Both the position numbers and the translations under genes were made by a program. Below are positions 41,969 to 50,942 of a stretch of 64,000 nt of DNA, piece by piece (within the stretch, counting starts at the first letter, position 1; the number at the start of each line of letters is the position of its first letter). The stretch lies in NCBI GenBank assembly GCA_902779575.1, contig CACZBW010000001.1, forward strand, positions 124,001-188,000, given 5' to 3'. The notes under the pieces were generated by a model. That model was not told the origin of the DNA and ran no database searches. It saw nothing but the letters and a program-made list of their open reading frames with translations. This stretch comes from an uncultured Lachnospiraceae bacterium. Its GTDB lineage: Bacteria > Bacillota > Clostridia > Lachnospirales > Lachnospiraceae.

Positions 41969-42373
41969 TCAGCGGTACATCTCACGCCAGTCAAGATCAC
42001 CGCGGTCAAGCGATTTCAGCAGGATCTCAGCCGAAGCGATATTGGTCGCCAGCGGAACATTGTGAATGTCGCACATGCGGATTACTTTTGTCAGATCCGC
42101 CCCGTCGTTGCGGGCAAGCGCCACCGAATCCGGGTCACGGAAAAAGAGGACCAGGTCCATCTGATTCTGTTCGATCATGGCGCTCATCTGCTGCTCCCCT
42201 CCGACATGACCTTCCAGAAATTTATGTACGCTGAGCCCTGTCGCGTCCGCGATCAGCCGCCCCGTGGTCCCGGTCGCGTAGAGGTCATGCCTGGCCAGAA
42301 TCCCGCGGTATGCGATGCAGCAGTTCTGCATCAGCTTCTTCTTTGCGTCATTCGCTATAAAACCGATATTCAT
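41969..42373 (-). CDS. mgsA: methylglyoxal synthase
   Basis: Turns dihydroxyacetone phosphate into methylglyoxal and phosphate, a bypass that frees phosphate under sugar-phosphate stress. The 134-residue product shows IANDAKK, YATGTTGRLI, GHVGGEQQMSAMI, FFRDP and the late NIASAE. The motif has Glu-Gln-Gln where Asp-Gln-Gln is usual in GGDQQ. The gene follows rodA, a conserved pairing in Clostridia. Confidence 0.95.
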   Translation of the reverse strand: MNIGFIANDAKKKLMQNCCIAYRGILARHDLYATGTTGRLIADATGLSVHKFLEGHVGGEQQMSAMIEQNQMDLVLFFRDPDSVALARNDGADLTKVIRMCDIHNVPLATNIASAEILLKSLDRGDLDWREMYR

Positions 42374-42435
42374 CCTTCTGAATCCCCCTTAATAAACTCT
42401 TTCGGATACGGTATTTGGCTTTGATCATGTTTCAG

Positions 42436-42462
42436 GGAAACGCTGATCAGATCAGTGTTTCC
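42436..42462. promoter_or_regulatory. 27-bp palindrome between rodA and mgsA
   Basis: Two 13-nt arms (42436-42448 and 42450-42462) pair at 12 of 13 positions around a single base. It could be an operator or an RNA hairpin. No T-run follows. Confidence 0.5.
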
Positions 42463-42474
42463 TTAGTGCCCGTT

Positions 42475-43581
42475 CTAGGCCGGATATCTTCTTGGCTGCA
42501 GTCCGACGTTCAGGCATATCCCGATTCCCATGCAGAAGCTGATCAGGCTCGTCACGCCGTAGCTCACAAAGGGAAGCGTGATACCGGTGTTGGGGAGCAG
42601 GCCGGTCGTAACGCCTACATTCAGAAAACTCTGGAAAAGAACCAGTGTTCCCATGCCGCAGCAGATCAGGGAACCTGCTTTCTGCTTTGCCCTGAGGCCG
42701 ATCCGGATGCACATGACTGCAATCAGAATCTCAAGGAGTACGATGGCGACACAGCCGATAAAGCCGAGTTCTTCTCCCGCGACTGCGAAGATGAAGTCCG
42801 TCTGCGGCTCGGAAATAAAGTTACCGTTCTTTACGGAATAAACCGCATTGTTGTTCAGCCCTTTTCCATAGAGCTGACCGGATCCGATCGCGATGATCGA
42901 ATTCTGCTGCTGGGCGGCGTTCTCCGTGAATTCGGAAGGACGCAGCCAGGCCATGATGCGGTTCCTCTGATAGTCCTTAATCAGCGTCTGATTCGGCTGG
43001 ATAACGATGCTCAGGAAAATCGCCGCCGACGGAACCAGAACTGCCAGGATGGAAAAAATGATCCGGAAACTCAGCCCCGCAGCAAATATTATAACACAAA
43101 AAACCAGGGCTGTGATAATCGTAGTGGACATATCCGGTTCCCTGTAGATCAGCAGCAGGGGAATTCCCGCCAGGATCAGGGAAGTCAGGATCACGGAAAC
43201 TGTATTGATGCGGTTCTCATACCGGGCAAAAAAATCGGCAAAAAACAGGATCAGGATCAGTTTCATCAGATCGGACGGCTGAAACTGGATGCCGATGCGG
43301 ATCCATCTGGTCGCGCCGCCGACTTCCTCCCCGATGAGGAGGACCGCCAGAAGCAGCCCGCAGCCGACAATATACATGACCCAGTGAAACCTCAGAATCC
43401 AGGTGTAGTCGATCAGGGACAGTACCAGCATCGCGATGACGCCGATTACAAGCCCCGCCATCTGTCTGATCTGCGAAGACTGCTGCGCGCTCCCGATCAC
43501 CATGATTCCGATGACGGAGATGGTGATAACGGCGGCGACAAGCAGAAAGCTGTAATTGCGTAGTTTATACTGTCGAAACAT
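42475..43581 (-). CDS. rodA: SEDS glycosyltransferase RodA
   Basis: Polymerises peptidoglycan strands in the elongation machine, together with PBP2. The 368-residue product has about ten membrane helices. SEDS marks are GGATRWIRIGIQFQPSDLMK, YREPDMSTT and LPFVSYGVTSLIS. GEELGFIG lies in the last third. Its place after pbp2 and minC, and before mgsA, supports RodA over FtsW. Confidence 0.93.
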   Translation of the reverse strand: MFRQYKLRNYSFLLVAAVITISVIGIMVIGSAQQSSQIRQMAGLVIGVIAMLVLSLIDYTWILRFHWVMYIVGCGLLLAVLLIGEEVGGATRWIRIGIQFQPSDLMKLILILFFADFFARYENRINTVSVILTSLILAGIPLLLIYREPDMSTTIITALVFCVIIFAAGLSFRIIFSILAVLVPSAAIFLSIVIQPNQTLIKDYQRNRIMAWLRPSEFTENAAQQQNSIIAIGSGQLYGKGLNNNAVYSVKNGNFISEPQTDFIFAVAGEELGFIGCVAIVLLEILIAVMCIRIGLRAKQKAGSLICCGMGTLVLFQSFLNVGVTTGLLPNTGITLPFVSYGVTSLISFCMGIGICLNVGLQPRRYPA

Positions 43582-43649
43582 GAAATGATTACCTTATCTT
43601 CCCGGTACCTGCGCGCCTGGCAGGATACCGTATCTGCGTGGCCGGGACC

Positions 43650-44375
43650 TCAGCTTTTCTCCTCTTCCGTCCGCTCTGCTTTCCGGAAGAGATGCCGGAA
43701 GGCGCCGGCGGAAACAGCTTCAAATTTCAGATGGCCGTCCGACACAGAGGCAACAGTCGCTTTTTCCGGATAGTCGTCGGTGATCTCCTTTTTCCGGATG
43801 GCGGAAACTGCCCTGTGGGAAGCGATGGACAGCTCGGAAGGTTTCAGGACAAGAGCCGCTGCGAAAGCGGTATCGTCTCCTTCAGAACCGGCCCGGATGA
43901 CCCCCATGGCGGTGCCCCAGATCAGGATGCTGCCCGCGCTTATGATCTCGGCGCCGGGCTGCAGGTCGCCCAGCAGGACAACCGGCCGCAGCGAGCTGTA
44001 TCTCTCCCCGGCGGCAAGACTGCGGGTGACAAAGGCGGCTGTCGGTTCTTTCGCGTAACTGTTCTCCCGGACGCTGGTCATGGCCCGCACGATGGCTTCC
44101 TTCTGCTGCTCTTCTTTATCGGGATCGGATTCAATGATACAGGTGATGTCCAGCTGGCAGTTCTGCGTGATCGCGTCAACGATCTCTGTCTCCTGGACCT
44201 CTGTCAGCTCCCGCCCCCGGAACTGGACCGCCATCTGGCCGCCCCGGAAAAATCTGGCGCTGCGCCGGAATTTGGCCGCGATATCCGATACCATTTTCTG
44301 ATAGGGGACCGAAGGATTCAGAATCAGGGTCAGGACATATTTATTGCTTTTCAGTTCAAAAGATTCTTCTGCCAT
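43650..44375 (-). CDS. minC: septum site-determining protein MinC
   Basis: FtsZ inhibitor that blocks polar division. The 241-residue product has the C-terminal beta-helix motif VVLLGDLQPGAEIISAGSIL then IWGTAMG. The N-terminal domain is VLTLILNPSVPYQKM. ATG 44375 follows AGGAGACAGGAAG. minD and minE, which usually follow minC before rodA in Clostridia, are absent: rodA starts 68 nt downstream. The last 30 residues, rich in charged residues, are extra. Without MinD at this locus, its membrane recruitment must depend on genes elsewhere or be lost. Confidence 0.9.
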   Translation of the reverse strand: MAEESFELKSNKYVLTLILNPSVPYQKMVSDIAAKFRRSARFFRGGQMAVQFRGRELTEVQETEIVDAITQNCQLDITCIIESDPDKEEQQKEAIVRAMTSVRENSYAKEPTAAFVTRSLAAGERYSSLRPVVLLGDLQPGAEIISAGSILIWGTAMGVIRAGSEGDDTAFAAALVLKPSELSIASHRAVSAIRKKEITDDYPEKATVASVSDGHLKFEAVSAGAFRHLFRKAERTEEEKS

Positions 44376-44436
44376 CTTCCTGTCTCCTGTCTGACTCAGC
44401 AAGAGTCGGTTTTCCGTGTGTCCGGACAAAAGGACA

Positions 44437-47352
44437 TCAGTCGGTCCGGATATTTCCGCTGATAACCTGGATCGCATGTCCGGGAATCAGCACAGAGGTA
44501 TCCTGCTGCTTGAAATAATAATGTACCACATCTCTTGCGATGGTGGCGGTATTGGCTGATGTATATCCATAGGCAACGCGGACGGCCAGAGCGATCTCCG
44601 GCGCCTCATAGGGAGCGTAGCCTATAAACAGCGCGTGATTGGGCTTTGTCACGACGAACTGGGCGGTTCCGGTCTTTCCTGCCACCTGTACGCCCTTATA
44701 GTCCTCAAAGGCGCTGTGGTTCTTTACCACGGCCCGCATGCCGGAGTGAATCGAATCCCACAGATCCTGGGGAAGGTCGACGGTGCTGTGCAGGACCGGT
44801 TCATTGTTGGAAATCGTATTGCCGTTCGCATCGGTGATCCGGTCGATCAGCGTCAGGTCATAGCACATGCCGGAGTTTGCAACGGTATTCACATAACGGG
44901 CAAGCTGGGATACCGTATAGGCATGGTCCGACTGCCCCATGGCGGCACGGACCGGGTCCCTTGTGGCGATATGCGGGCTGGATTCCGGAACTTCGATTCC
45001 CGATTTGGAATCAAGCCCGTACATGGACGCGTATTTGGCAAGCAGCCTCGTACCGGCGTCGTCATCATAGGTTCCGCTGGTCGAGGCAAGTCTCCAGCCG
45101 ATCGTGTTGAAGAAGAAGTTGCAGGAATTCTTGATGGCGTCCGACAGGACCTCCGTCCCGTGCGCGCCGGGATAAACCCAGCACTTGATATCGGGCTCGA
45201 CGGAATCAAAATCACCCGTACAGTAGAGCTGTTCCGAAGTCGCCAGAACCCCTTCCATGACTCCTGCCGTAGCGGAGATCGGTTTGAAGGTGGAACCGGG
45301 CGCCAGGAGTTCCTGCGTGGCCCGGCTGTAGAAAGGACTGGACAGGTCTGTCGCGAGATTGTTGTAATAACCCGAATCCATCTCATTGACAAGCCGGTTG
45401 TTGTCGTAACCCGGGTAGGTCACGCAGGCTTTTACGGTACCGTCGTCCGGGTCCGTTATAACGATCGCGCCCGAGCAGGGGTTCAGAGCCAGCTGGGCAG
45501 GCGTGATTTCCAGATTGTAGATCTTATCGCGGATAAAATCGTAGGCGCCCAGGGATCCGTCGCTGAGGTTCTCATAATCTACGGTGCTCATCTCCAGGAC
45601 GCCCTGGTCAAACAGCAGCAGACAGACCTGGCTTCCGGAGAGCGTCTTCTCCATCAGCATATAACGGAAAACACGCTTGCAGAAGTTGGTATCTTCCCCG
45701 AGATATTCCGCGATATAATCCGCCAGGCTGGAATAAATCTCCGTGGAATCCATATACACGGTATCCTCGGTGATTCCGTTGATATCGATCCAGTTTCTGG
45801 AAATGGCGTAGGTCAGAAATTCCTGAAGGCTTATGGTTTCCTCTTCCGCCCAGGCCCTGTAGGTCAGGTCGGTTTCATCGATGGCCTCCTCATTCAGGAT
45901 ACCGGCTCCCGGAAGCATCGTGTTGACGATATAGGACTGATAGACCTTCATCTCATCGGTGAGATCTTTGTAGGGAGTGGGATCGTCCCTGAGCAGCTGG
46001 TCTTTGATCTCGGCGAAGATGGAGGCGGCCTTCTGCCGGAAAGCGCGGTAGACCCCCCTCTCATTCTTTGAAGCATCCTGGTCGGACAGATGTTCCACGT
46101 CAAGGACGTTGTTCTCAAAGAGGGAATAATAGACGTCGTAGACCGGGATACTGACATCGTCGGCGGTCGTGATCCAGGTATAGTCGATCGATTCCGTATC
46201 CACGATATTGGACCAGAGAATACCTGCGATATACTCCTCCAGAATCTTATAACAGGCCATCTGCAGGTCGCTGTCCAGGGTAAGATAGAGGGAATTTCCC
46301 GCTTCCGGCTGAACGACCGCTTCCGTGGAGATCGTACGGCCCAGGTTATCCACGTAGATGGTCTCCGAACCCTTCTCTCCCTGCAGATCGGTCTCCATGA
46401 CCTTCTCAAGGCCGACTTTTCCCACGATGTCCGTCGGGTCGTAGGAGTCGCTCTGCTGCCTCAGTTCGGCGAGCTCTTCCGCTGAGATCTGGCCGGTGTA
46501 ACCGATGATGGGGGCGAAATATTCCGCATTGTTGTAAACGCGCTTATAATCCTCCGTGACATCGATGCCCTGCAGGGTGCCTGTATTCTCAAGCAGCTGG
46601 GAAACGGTCTCCTCGCTGACATCCTTGGCGATGGTGATGGAGTTATAACGCTGGTAGCTGTTCGCGGCCAGCGTTGACCGGAACTGGCAGAGTTTCAGAA
46701 TCTCATTCGCGGTGAAGGTCTCCGGAAGTCCCCATGCTGCCTTTTCCTCCACGGTCGGTCTCGTGCTCGTGATTCCGTAATAGCGGTCGGAGCACATCAT
46801 CTCGATCATCTCCGGCGCGGTGATATTCTTCTCCTCATCCGTCATGGAATCGATGGTGAGTCTTCCGAAGATGTCCGCTTTGAAACGGTTCAGATTAAAA
46901 CCGCCCGTGTTGTAGACATAATTGCCGTCCTTGTCCATGGAAATACGGAAATTTTTCAGGACAGAATCCCCGTGGCTTTCGATAATCTTTATTGTATTGT
47001 AGATAATCCCGTTCAGCGCGAGATTCCTCGCGGTATTGCTCCGGTAGGTCCCCACGTCTTCAAGGGTCACCGAATAGGCAAGCTGGTTGTACGCCAGAAG
47101 CTTGCCGTTGCAGTCGTAGATTTCTCCCCTGGTCGCTTTCAGAACACGTTCCTTGCGGATGGACAGGGTAAAGTCGTTCAGATAGCTCTCCCCGTTCAGG
47201 ACCTGCAGGTCGAAAAGACGCGCAACCAGGACAGATCCCATGGCCAGGAAGAGGATGATCAGGAAGATCATGCGCGGACGCAGCCCCACCGCCGCCGCCC
47301 TGCGCTGCTTTTTATTCTGGTTTTCTCTGAAATTATTCAATAACTGCCTCAC
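44437..47352 (-). CDS. mrdA: penicillin-binding protein 2 (class B transpeptidase)
   Basis: Cross-links peptidoglycan during elongation. One N-terminal membrane helix (residues about 27-48) precedes the PBP dimer domain (LKATRGEIYDCNGKLLAYNQ). Catalytic motifs are Ser687-x-x-Lys690 (APGSTFKP), SCN in KNSCNFFFN and KTG in VAGKTGTAQFV. At 971 residues it is far longer than the usual 600-700: about 240 residues between LYLTLDSDLQ (near 360) and NPCSGAIVITDPDDG (near 622) are inserted, rich in Asp, Glu and Tyr. It lies between mreD and minC. Confidence 0.93.
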   Translation of the reverse strand: MRQLLNNFRENQNKKQRRAAAVGLRPRMIFLIILFLAMGSVLVARLFDLQVLNGESYLNDFTLSIRKERVLKATRGEIYDCNGKLLAYNQLAYSVTLEDVGTYRSNTARNLALNGIIYNTIKIIESHGDSVLKNFRISMDKDGNYVYNTGGFNLNRFKADIFGRLTIDSMTDEEKNITAPEMIEMMCSDRYYGITSTRPTVEEKAAWGLPETFTANEILKLCQFRSTLAANSYQRYNSITIAKDVSEETVSQLLENTGTLQGIDVTEDYKRVYNNAEYFAPIIGYTGQISAEELAELRQQSDSYDPTDIVGKVGLEKVMETDLQGEKGSETIYVDNLGRTISTEAVVQPEAGNSLYLTLDSDLQMACYKILEEYIAGILWSNIVDTESIDYTWITTADDVSIPVYDVYYSLFENNVLDVEHLSDQDASKNERGVYRAFRQKAASIFAEIKDQLLRDDPTPYKDLTDEMKVYQSYIVNTMLPGAGILNEEAIDETDLTYRAWAEEETISLQEFLTYAISRNWIDINGITEDTVYMDSTEIYSSLADYIAEYLGEDTNFCKRVFRYMLMEKTLSGSQVCLLLFDQGVLEMSTVDYENLSDGSLGAYDFIRDKIYNLEITPAQLALNPCSGAIVITDPDDGTVKACVTYPGYDNNRLVNEMDSGYYNNLATDLSSPFYSRATQELLAPGSTFKPISATAGVMEGVLATSEQLYCTGDFDSVEPDIKCWVYPGAHGTEVLSDAIKNSCNFFFNTIGWRLASTSGTYDDDAGTRLLAKYASMYGLDSKSGIEVPESSPHIATRDPVRAAMGQSDHAYTVSQLARYVNTVANSGMCYDLTLIDRITDANGNTISNNEPVLHSTVDLPQDLWDSIHSGMRAVVKNHSAFEDYKGVQVAGKTGTAQFVVTKPNHALFIGYAPYEAPEIALAVRVAYGYTSANTATIARDVVHYYFKQQDTSVLIPGHAIQVISGNIRTD

Positions 47353-47406
47353 TCAGAAAGAAATATCTTTTGAAATCATAAACAGTTCTGAAGGAATCAG
47401 GCTTCT

Positions 47407-47904
47407 TCAGAAATAGGTCCTTGCCGTCTTCCTGTTGATATAGAAATTCAGCTGGTAGATAAATACCGCCAGAATCACCGTATAAATCATTTCCGGGATT
47501 ATGATTCTTCTGAGATAGAAGAAAAAATGAATCCGTCCCCGGATCAGGAAGGTGGTAATGTACTGGTAAAGGCCGTACAGCAGATCCGCCCCGGCAATCA
47601 GCAGAAGCGGTGTCTTGATATCATCATCATAAAAGATCCGGTAGGAAAAGCCGGTCAGATAACCGATCCAGGCGTAAGCCAGGGTATAGAAGCCGGGAGT
47701 GGAGCCGGAGACGAGGTCCAGAAAAAAACCTGCCAGGGCACCCACAGTAAGACCGGTTTTGCTGCCGCACATCAGGGCAAACGAAGTAGCCAGAATCACC
47801 TGAAGGTTCGGCCGGATCGAAGCGATCTCAATATATCCCATAAGCGTGGTCTGCAGCAGTGCCGCAGCCGCGCAGAGAAGGGCGATAATCAGTTTTCTTT
47901 TCAA
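47407..47904 (-). CDS. mreD: rod shape-determining protein MreD
   Basis: A small membrane protein of the elongation complex. From TTG 47904, which has AAGGACAGG six bases upstream, it has 165 residues, the family size. The longer open frame (to 47967) would begin inside the GC hairpin and add an Arg-rich stretch with no ribosome site. About five helices are visible; GFFLDLVSGSTPGFYTLAY is the typical motif. Confidence 0.9.
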   Translation of the reverse strand: MKRKLIIALLCAAAALLQTTLMGYIEIASIRPNLQVILATSFALMCGSKTGLTVGALAGFFLDLVSGSTPGFYTLAYAWIGYLTGFSYRIFYDDDIKTPLLLIAGADLLYGLYQYITTFLIRGRIHFFFYLRRIIIPEMIYTVILAVFIYQLNFYINRKTARTYF

Positions 47905-47926
47905 ATTGCACCTGTCCTTACTGGAT

Positions 47927-47961
47927 ATCCGGCGCCGGTTTTTCATACGCCGGCGCCGGAT
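47927..47961 (-). promoter_or_regulatory. 12-bp perfect GC-rich hairpin between mreC and mreD
   Basis: Arms 47927-47938 and 47950-47961 (CCGGCGCCGG core) pair fully around an 11-nt loop. It begins 12 nt after the mreC stop and ends just before the mreD ribosome site. There is no U-tract. It may protect the mreBC message or couple translation. Confidence 0.75.
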
Positions 47962-47973
47962 CCGCATTCCGCT

Positions 47974-49047
47974 TTACTGCGCGGTTCCTTCCCCGCCGTT
48001 TCCGGCATCCGCCGCGCCTTCTTCTCCGTTTCCGGCATCTCCGGCGCCGTCCGCTTCCGCACCGGCATCCGGGTTTTCATCCGTTCCCGTGCCGGCGTCG
48101 CCTTCCGTCTGGACTTCCGCACCCGCTTCCTGTCCGCGGGGCGCTGTCAGAATCGTCTGGTTTCCCGGAACAGCCGGAAGCGTCGGTGCGACTTCCCCGT
48201 CGCTGACAACATACTGCTTCAGCGTCCGGATGACCAGAACCTCCTGCAGGTGACGGAAATCGACAACCGGCGTAACCGTACCGGATTTGGTCAGGTTATT
48301 CGCGTCATTGTTCAGTTCGGAAATATAGCCAATCAGGATTCCGGGAAGATACTTCTCGGAAATATTGCTCGTCACAACCTTGTCTCCGACGTGGACGTGG
48401 TTGTTGTCGTCGGTCAGCTTGACCAGCGAAAGCGTTCCCTCGTCGATCAGGGCCAGGTTGCCCGCGATGATGCAGGTATCGCTGGTAGTGGAGATCATGG
48501 CGGAGACGTTGCTGTTGTCGTCGATGATGGCCCTGACAGTGGACCAGTTCGGACCCACGGCCGTGACAATCCCGACAAGGCCGGCCCCCGACATGACGTT
48601 GCAGTCAACCGAGATTCCGTCGCCGGTCCCCTTGTCGATGGTGAAGGTATTGAACCAGTTGCCGCTGCCTTTGGAGATCACGCGGGCGCCGACCGAATCG
48701 TATTCGGAATACTCTTCCTTAAGATCCAGAAGCTCCTGTAGACGCTCCAGTTCCTCTTTGTCAAGGACCAGTTTGCTGTTCTCCGCGGTCAGGGTGTCCA
48801 CCTTCTCCCGGAGCACCTGGTTTTCTTCCCTGAGGGTGGCGGAATCGGTCATATTGGCCGAAAAGCCGGAAAGGAAGCTGCCGAGGCTGTTCATGCCCTT
48901 CTGGATCGGGCTTATGACAAAACCTGTCGCGGCGGTGAGCGGCGTCATGGCCGAGGAACTGATAAAGGAAACGGCAATCAGGGCGATGCAGATGACAGAC
49001 AGGATTATCAGGCCTGTCTTCCCGTTTCCGGAATTTCTGTTATTCAT
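47974..49047 (-). CDS. mreC: rod shape-determining protein MreC
   Basis: Bitopic protein that activates PBP2-RodA. Residues about 12-33 are the membrane helix; a coiled coil follows (about 66-108, REENQVLREKVDTLTAENSK); the beta-domains show GNWFNTFTIDKGTGDGI and MSGAGLVGIV. The last 55 residues form an acidic Gly/Ala/Glu-rich tail, which is not part of the family core and is probably disordered outside the membrane. 357 residues in all. Confidence 0.94.
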   Translation of the reverse strand: MNNRNSGNGKTGLIILSVICIALIAVSFISSSAMTPLTAATGFVISPIQKGMNSLGSFLSGFSANMTDSATLREENQVLREKVDTLTAENSKLVLDKEELERLQELLDLKEEYSEYDSVGARVISKGSGNWFNTFTIDKGTGDGISVDCNVMSGAGLVGIVTAVGPNWSTVRAIIDDNSNVSAMISTTSDTCIIAGNLALIDEGTLSLVKLTDDNNHVHVGDKVVTSNISEKYLPGILIGYISELNNDANNLTKSGTVTPVVDFRHLQEVLVIRTLKQYVVSDGEVAPTLPAVPGNQTILTAPRGQEAGAEVQTEGDAGTGTDENPDAGAEADGAGDAGNGEEGAADAGNGGEGTAQ

Positions 49048-49084
49048 GCTGTTGGTTCATCTCCTGTAAAATAGGGACAGTCAT

Positions 49085-50086
49085 TTACCTGCGCGGCGAC
49101 CGCATGAGGGGATACAGTTCTTTCTGGTTGATCATGGTGACAAGGCCGCGGATCGTGGAATTTTTCGGATCCTGGATATGATAGACCGGAAGGGAAATCT
49201 CCTTCTGGATATAAATCGGGAGATTCTGAAGCAGCGACACTCCGCCGGTCAGGAAGATTCCCTCCTTCATGATATCCCTGCGGATCATCGGAGGGGTCCG
49301 GTCCACGATCGAGCGGATCTCGTCCACGATCCGGTCAATGGTTCCCAGGACGGAAACACTCACCGCGAGAGCGGGAATCATATCGCTTTTGGGAAGTCCC
49401 GACAGGGTATGGATCCCGAACACCTTCTGCTCAAGCCTCGGACCGTTGATCATGAAGGCCAGGTTGTTCTTGAGCTGCGCGGCCGTTTTCATACCGATGC
49501 TGATATTGAACTTGCGGCGGACCATCGTCGCGATGTCCTCGTCCAGCTTCAGGCCGCCCTCTTTCATCGTACGTCCGATGATCACTTTTCCGTCGGAAAG
49601 AACCGAAATCTCCGTGGTATCCGCTCCGATATTGACAATCATATGCCCCGAGGGACTGAGTACAGGCAGGCCGATGGATACCGCGTCAGCGATCCCCTTG
49701 TCCACCAGGTGCACTCTTCCCGGGCTCAGGGTGGAATTCATGACATTGAAGAAAGCCCTCTGCTCCACCGGCGTAACCTGGGACGGAACCGCCAGGCAGA
49801 TGCCGGCGCTCTTCTGGGAAAATGTCGTAAACTTCTTCAGCGCGTCGGTCAGGACCAGTTCCATATCGGTCGAATAGGCGATTACCCCGTTGACCATGGG
49901 GCGGATGACCCTGACGTCCACCGGATTTTTCTCATACATCTCATAGGCTTCATCCCCGATCGCGAGGACCTTGCTGCCCCTCATGGCGATCATATTCCGG
50001 ATCTCCATGAATTTTTCCCCGCTGCGGTCGCGAAGCTTCAGAGTGTCGGTGCCGAGATCGACCCCGACCATATTTGTAAAAAGCAT
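49085..50086 (-). CDS. mreB: rod shape-determining protein MreB
   Basis: Bacterial actin homologue that guides wall growth along the cell body. The 333-residue product has the phosphate-1 motif GVDLGTDTLK, MIVNIGADTTEISVLS as phosphate-2 and IFLTGGVSLLQNLP as the adenosine motif. The name Mbl would also fit. Some otherwise common positions differ (DLGTDTLK for DLGTANT). It is the first gene of the mre group after radC. Confidence 0.93.
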   Translation of the reverse strand: MLFTNMVGVDLGTDTLKLRDRSGEKFMEIRNMIAMRGSKVLAIGDEAYEMYEKNPVDVRVIRPMVNGVIAYSTDMELVLTDALKKFTTFSQKSAGICLAVPSQVTPVEQRAFFNVMNSTLSPGRVHLVDKGIADAVSIGLPVLSPSGHMIVNIGADTTEISVLSDGKVIIGRTMKEGGLKLDEDIATMVRRKFNISIGMKTAAQLKNNLAFMINGPRLEQKVFGIHTLSGLPKSDMIPALAVSVSVLGTIDRIVDEIRSIVDRTPPMIRRDIMKEGIFLTGGVSLLQNLPIYIQKEISLPVYHIQDPKNSTIRGLVTMINQKELYPLMRSPRR

Positions 50087-50118
50087 CCGTATACTTCCTC
50101 CAGGCCCGGCTGATTTTT

Positions 50119-50832
50119 CTACAGCAGCCTTTCACAGGCAAAGCTGACGGACCTTCTGTCTCCTATGATTATATGATCCACCAGCGGAATACCGATCATC
50201 TCCCCGCATTCGCGGACGCGCTTTGTCAGCTGGAGATCCGCTTCGCTGGGTTCGGGATTGCCGCTGGGATGGTTGTGCAGCAGTACGATGGTGACCGCTC
50301 TGTGAGAGAGCGCTTTCAGGAAGATATCCCTGGGACTTGCGACGGTCCTGTCCACTGTCCCGACCGAGATAATCTCGTCGGCAATCAGGTGCCCCTTTGT
50401 ATCCAGCATGATCAGCAGGAGCTTTTCCTGGCTCTCATGACGGAAATCCTCCATATAGTAATCCGCGATCTGTTCCGGATTCCGGAAGATCTCCCGCCCC
50501 GCCTTTACAGCCCGGGATCTGGCTATGCGCCGGCTCAGCTCCGCTATGCATTCGAGCTGGACTGCCTTGACCTTCCCGATCCCCCTGAACTGCATCAGTT
50601 CATCCGCAGACATACCGTAGAGGCCGCACAGGCTTTCTTCCCTGAAAGAGGCCAGAACAGAGCGGCACATCTCGACTGCGCTCTGTCCTCTGGAACCTGT
50701 CCGCAGAACTACGGCCAGAAGCTCCGCGTCGCTGAGCATGCCCGGTCCGTATTCCAGGCATTTCTCGTAAGGCTTTTCCGACGGCGGAAGCTCTTTCATC
50801 GTGAAATGGGCATTATTCTGTATATGATCCAT
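50119..50832 (-). CDS. radC: RadC family JAMM/MPN protein
   Basis: A 237-residue protein with a helix-hairpin-helix part (MQFRGIGKVKAVQLECIAEL) and the JAMM metal motif LLHNHPSGNPEPSEADLQLT. The real role of RadC is unsettled; it is not a proven repair protein. It lies 32 nt upstream of mreB, a conserved neighbour, and has its own promoter. Confidence 0.93.
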   Translation of the reverse strand: MDHIQNNAHFTMKELPPSEKPYEKCLEYGPGMLSDAELLAVVLRTGSRGQSAVEMCRSVLASFREESLCGLYGMSADELMQFRGIGKVKAVQLECIAELSRRIARSRAVKAGREIFRNPEQIADYYMEDFRHESQEKLLLIMLDTKGHLIADEIISVGTVDRTVASPRDIFLKALSHRAVTIVLLHNHPSGNPEPSEADLQLTKRVRECGEMIGIPLVDHIIIGDRRSVSFACERLL

Positions 50833-50868
50833 GCGCTTACCTGCGCATACTCTCTCTCATAACTCCAT

Positions 50869-50896
50869 ATTGTACCTGTTTTGCCCCGAAAGTCAA
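50869..50896 (-). promoter_or_regulatory. promoter of radC-mreBCD
   Basis: Minus strand: TTGACT (plus 50891-50896), 16-bp spacer and TACAAT (plus 50869-50874). A small GC hairpin (50908-50931) upstream may end the FAD-gene transcript. Confidence 0.7.
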
Positions 50897-50942
50897 CCAA
50901 AGCAGGCCCGGACGGCGTGCCGGCTGTCCGGACATTGTGCAC

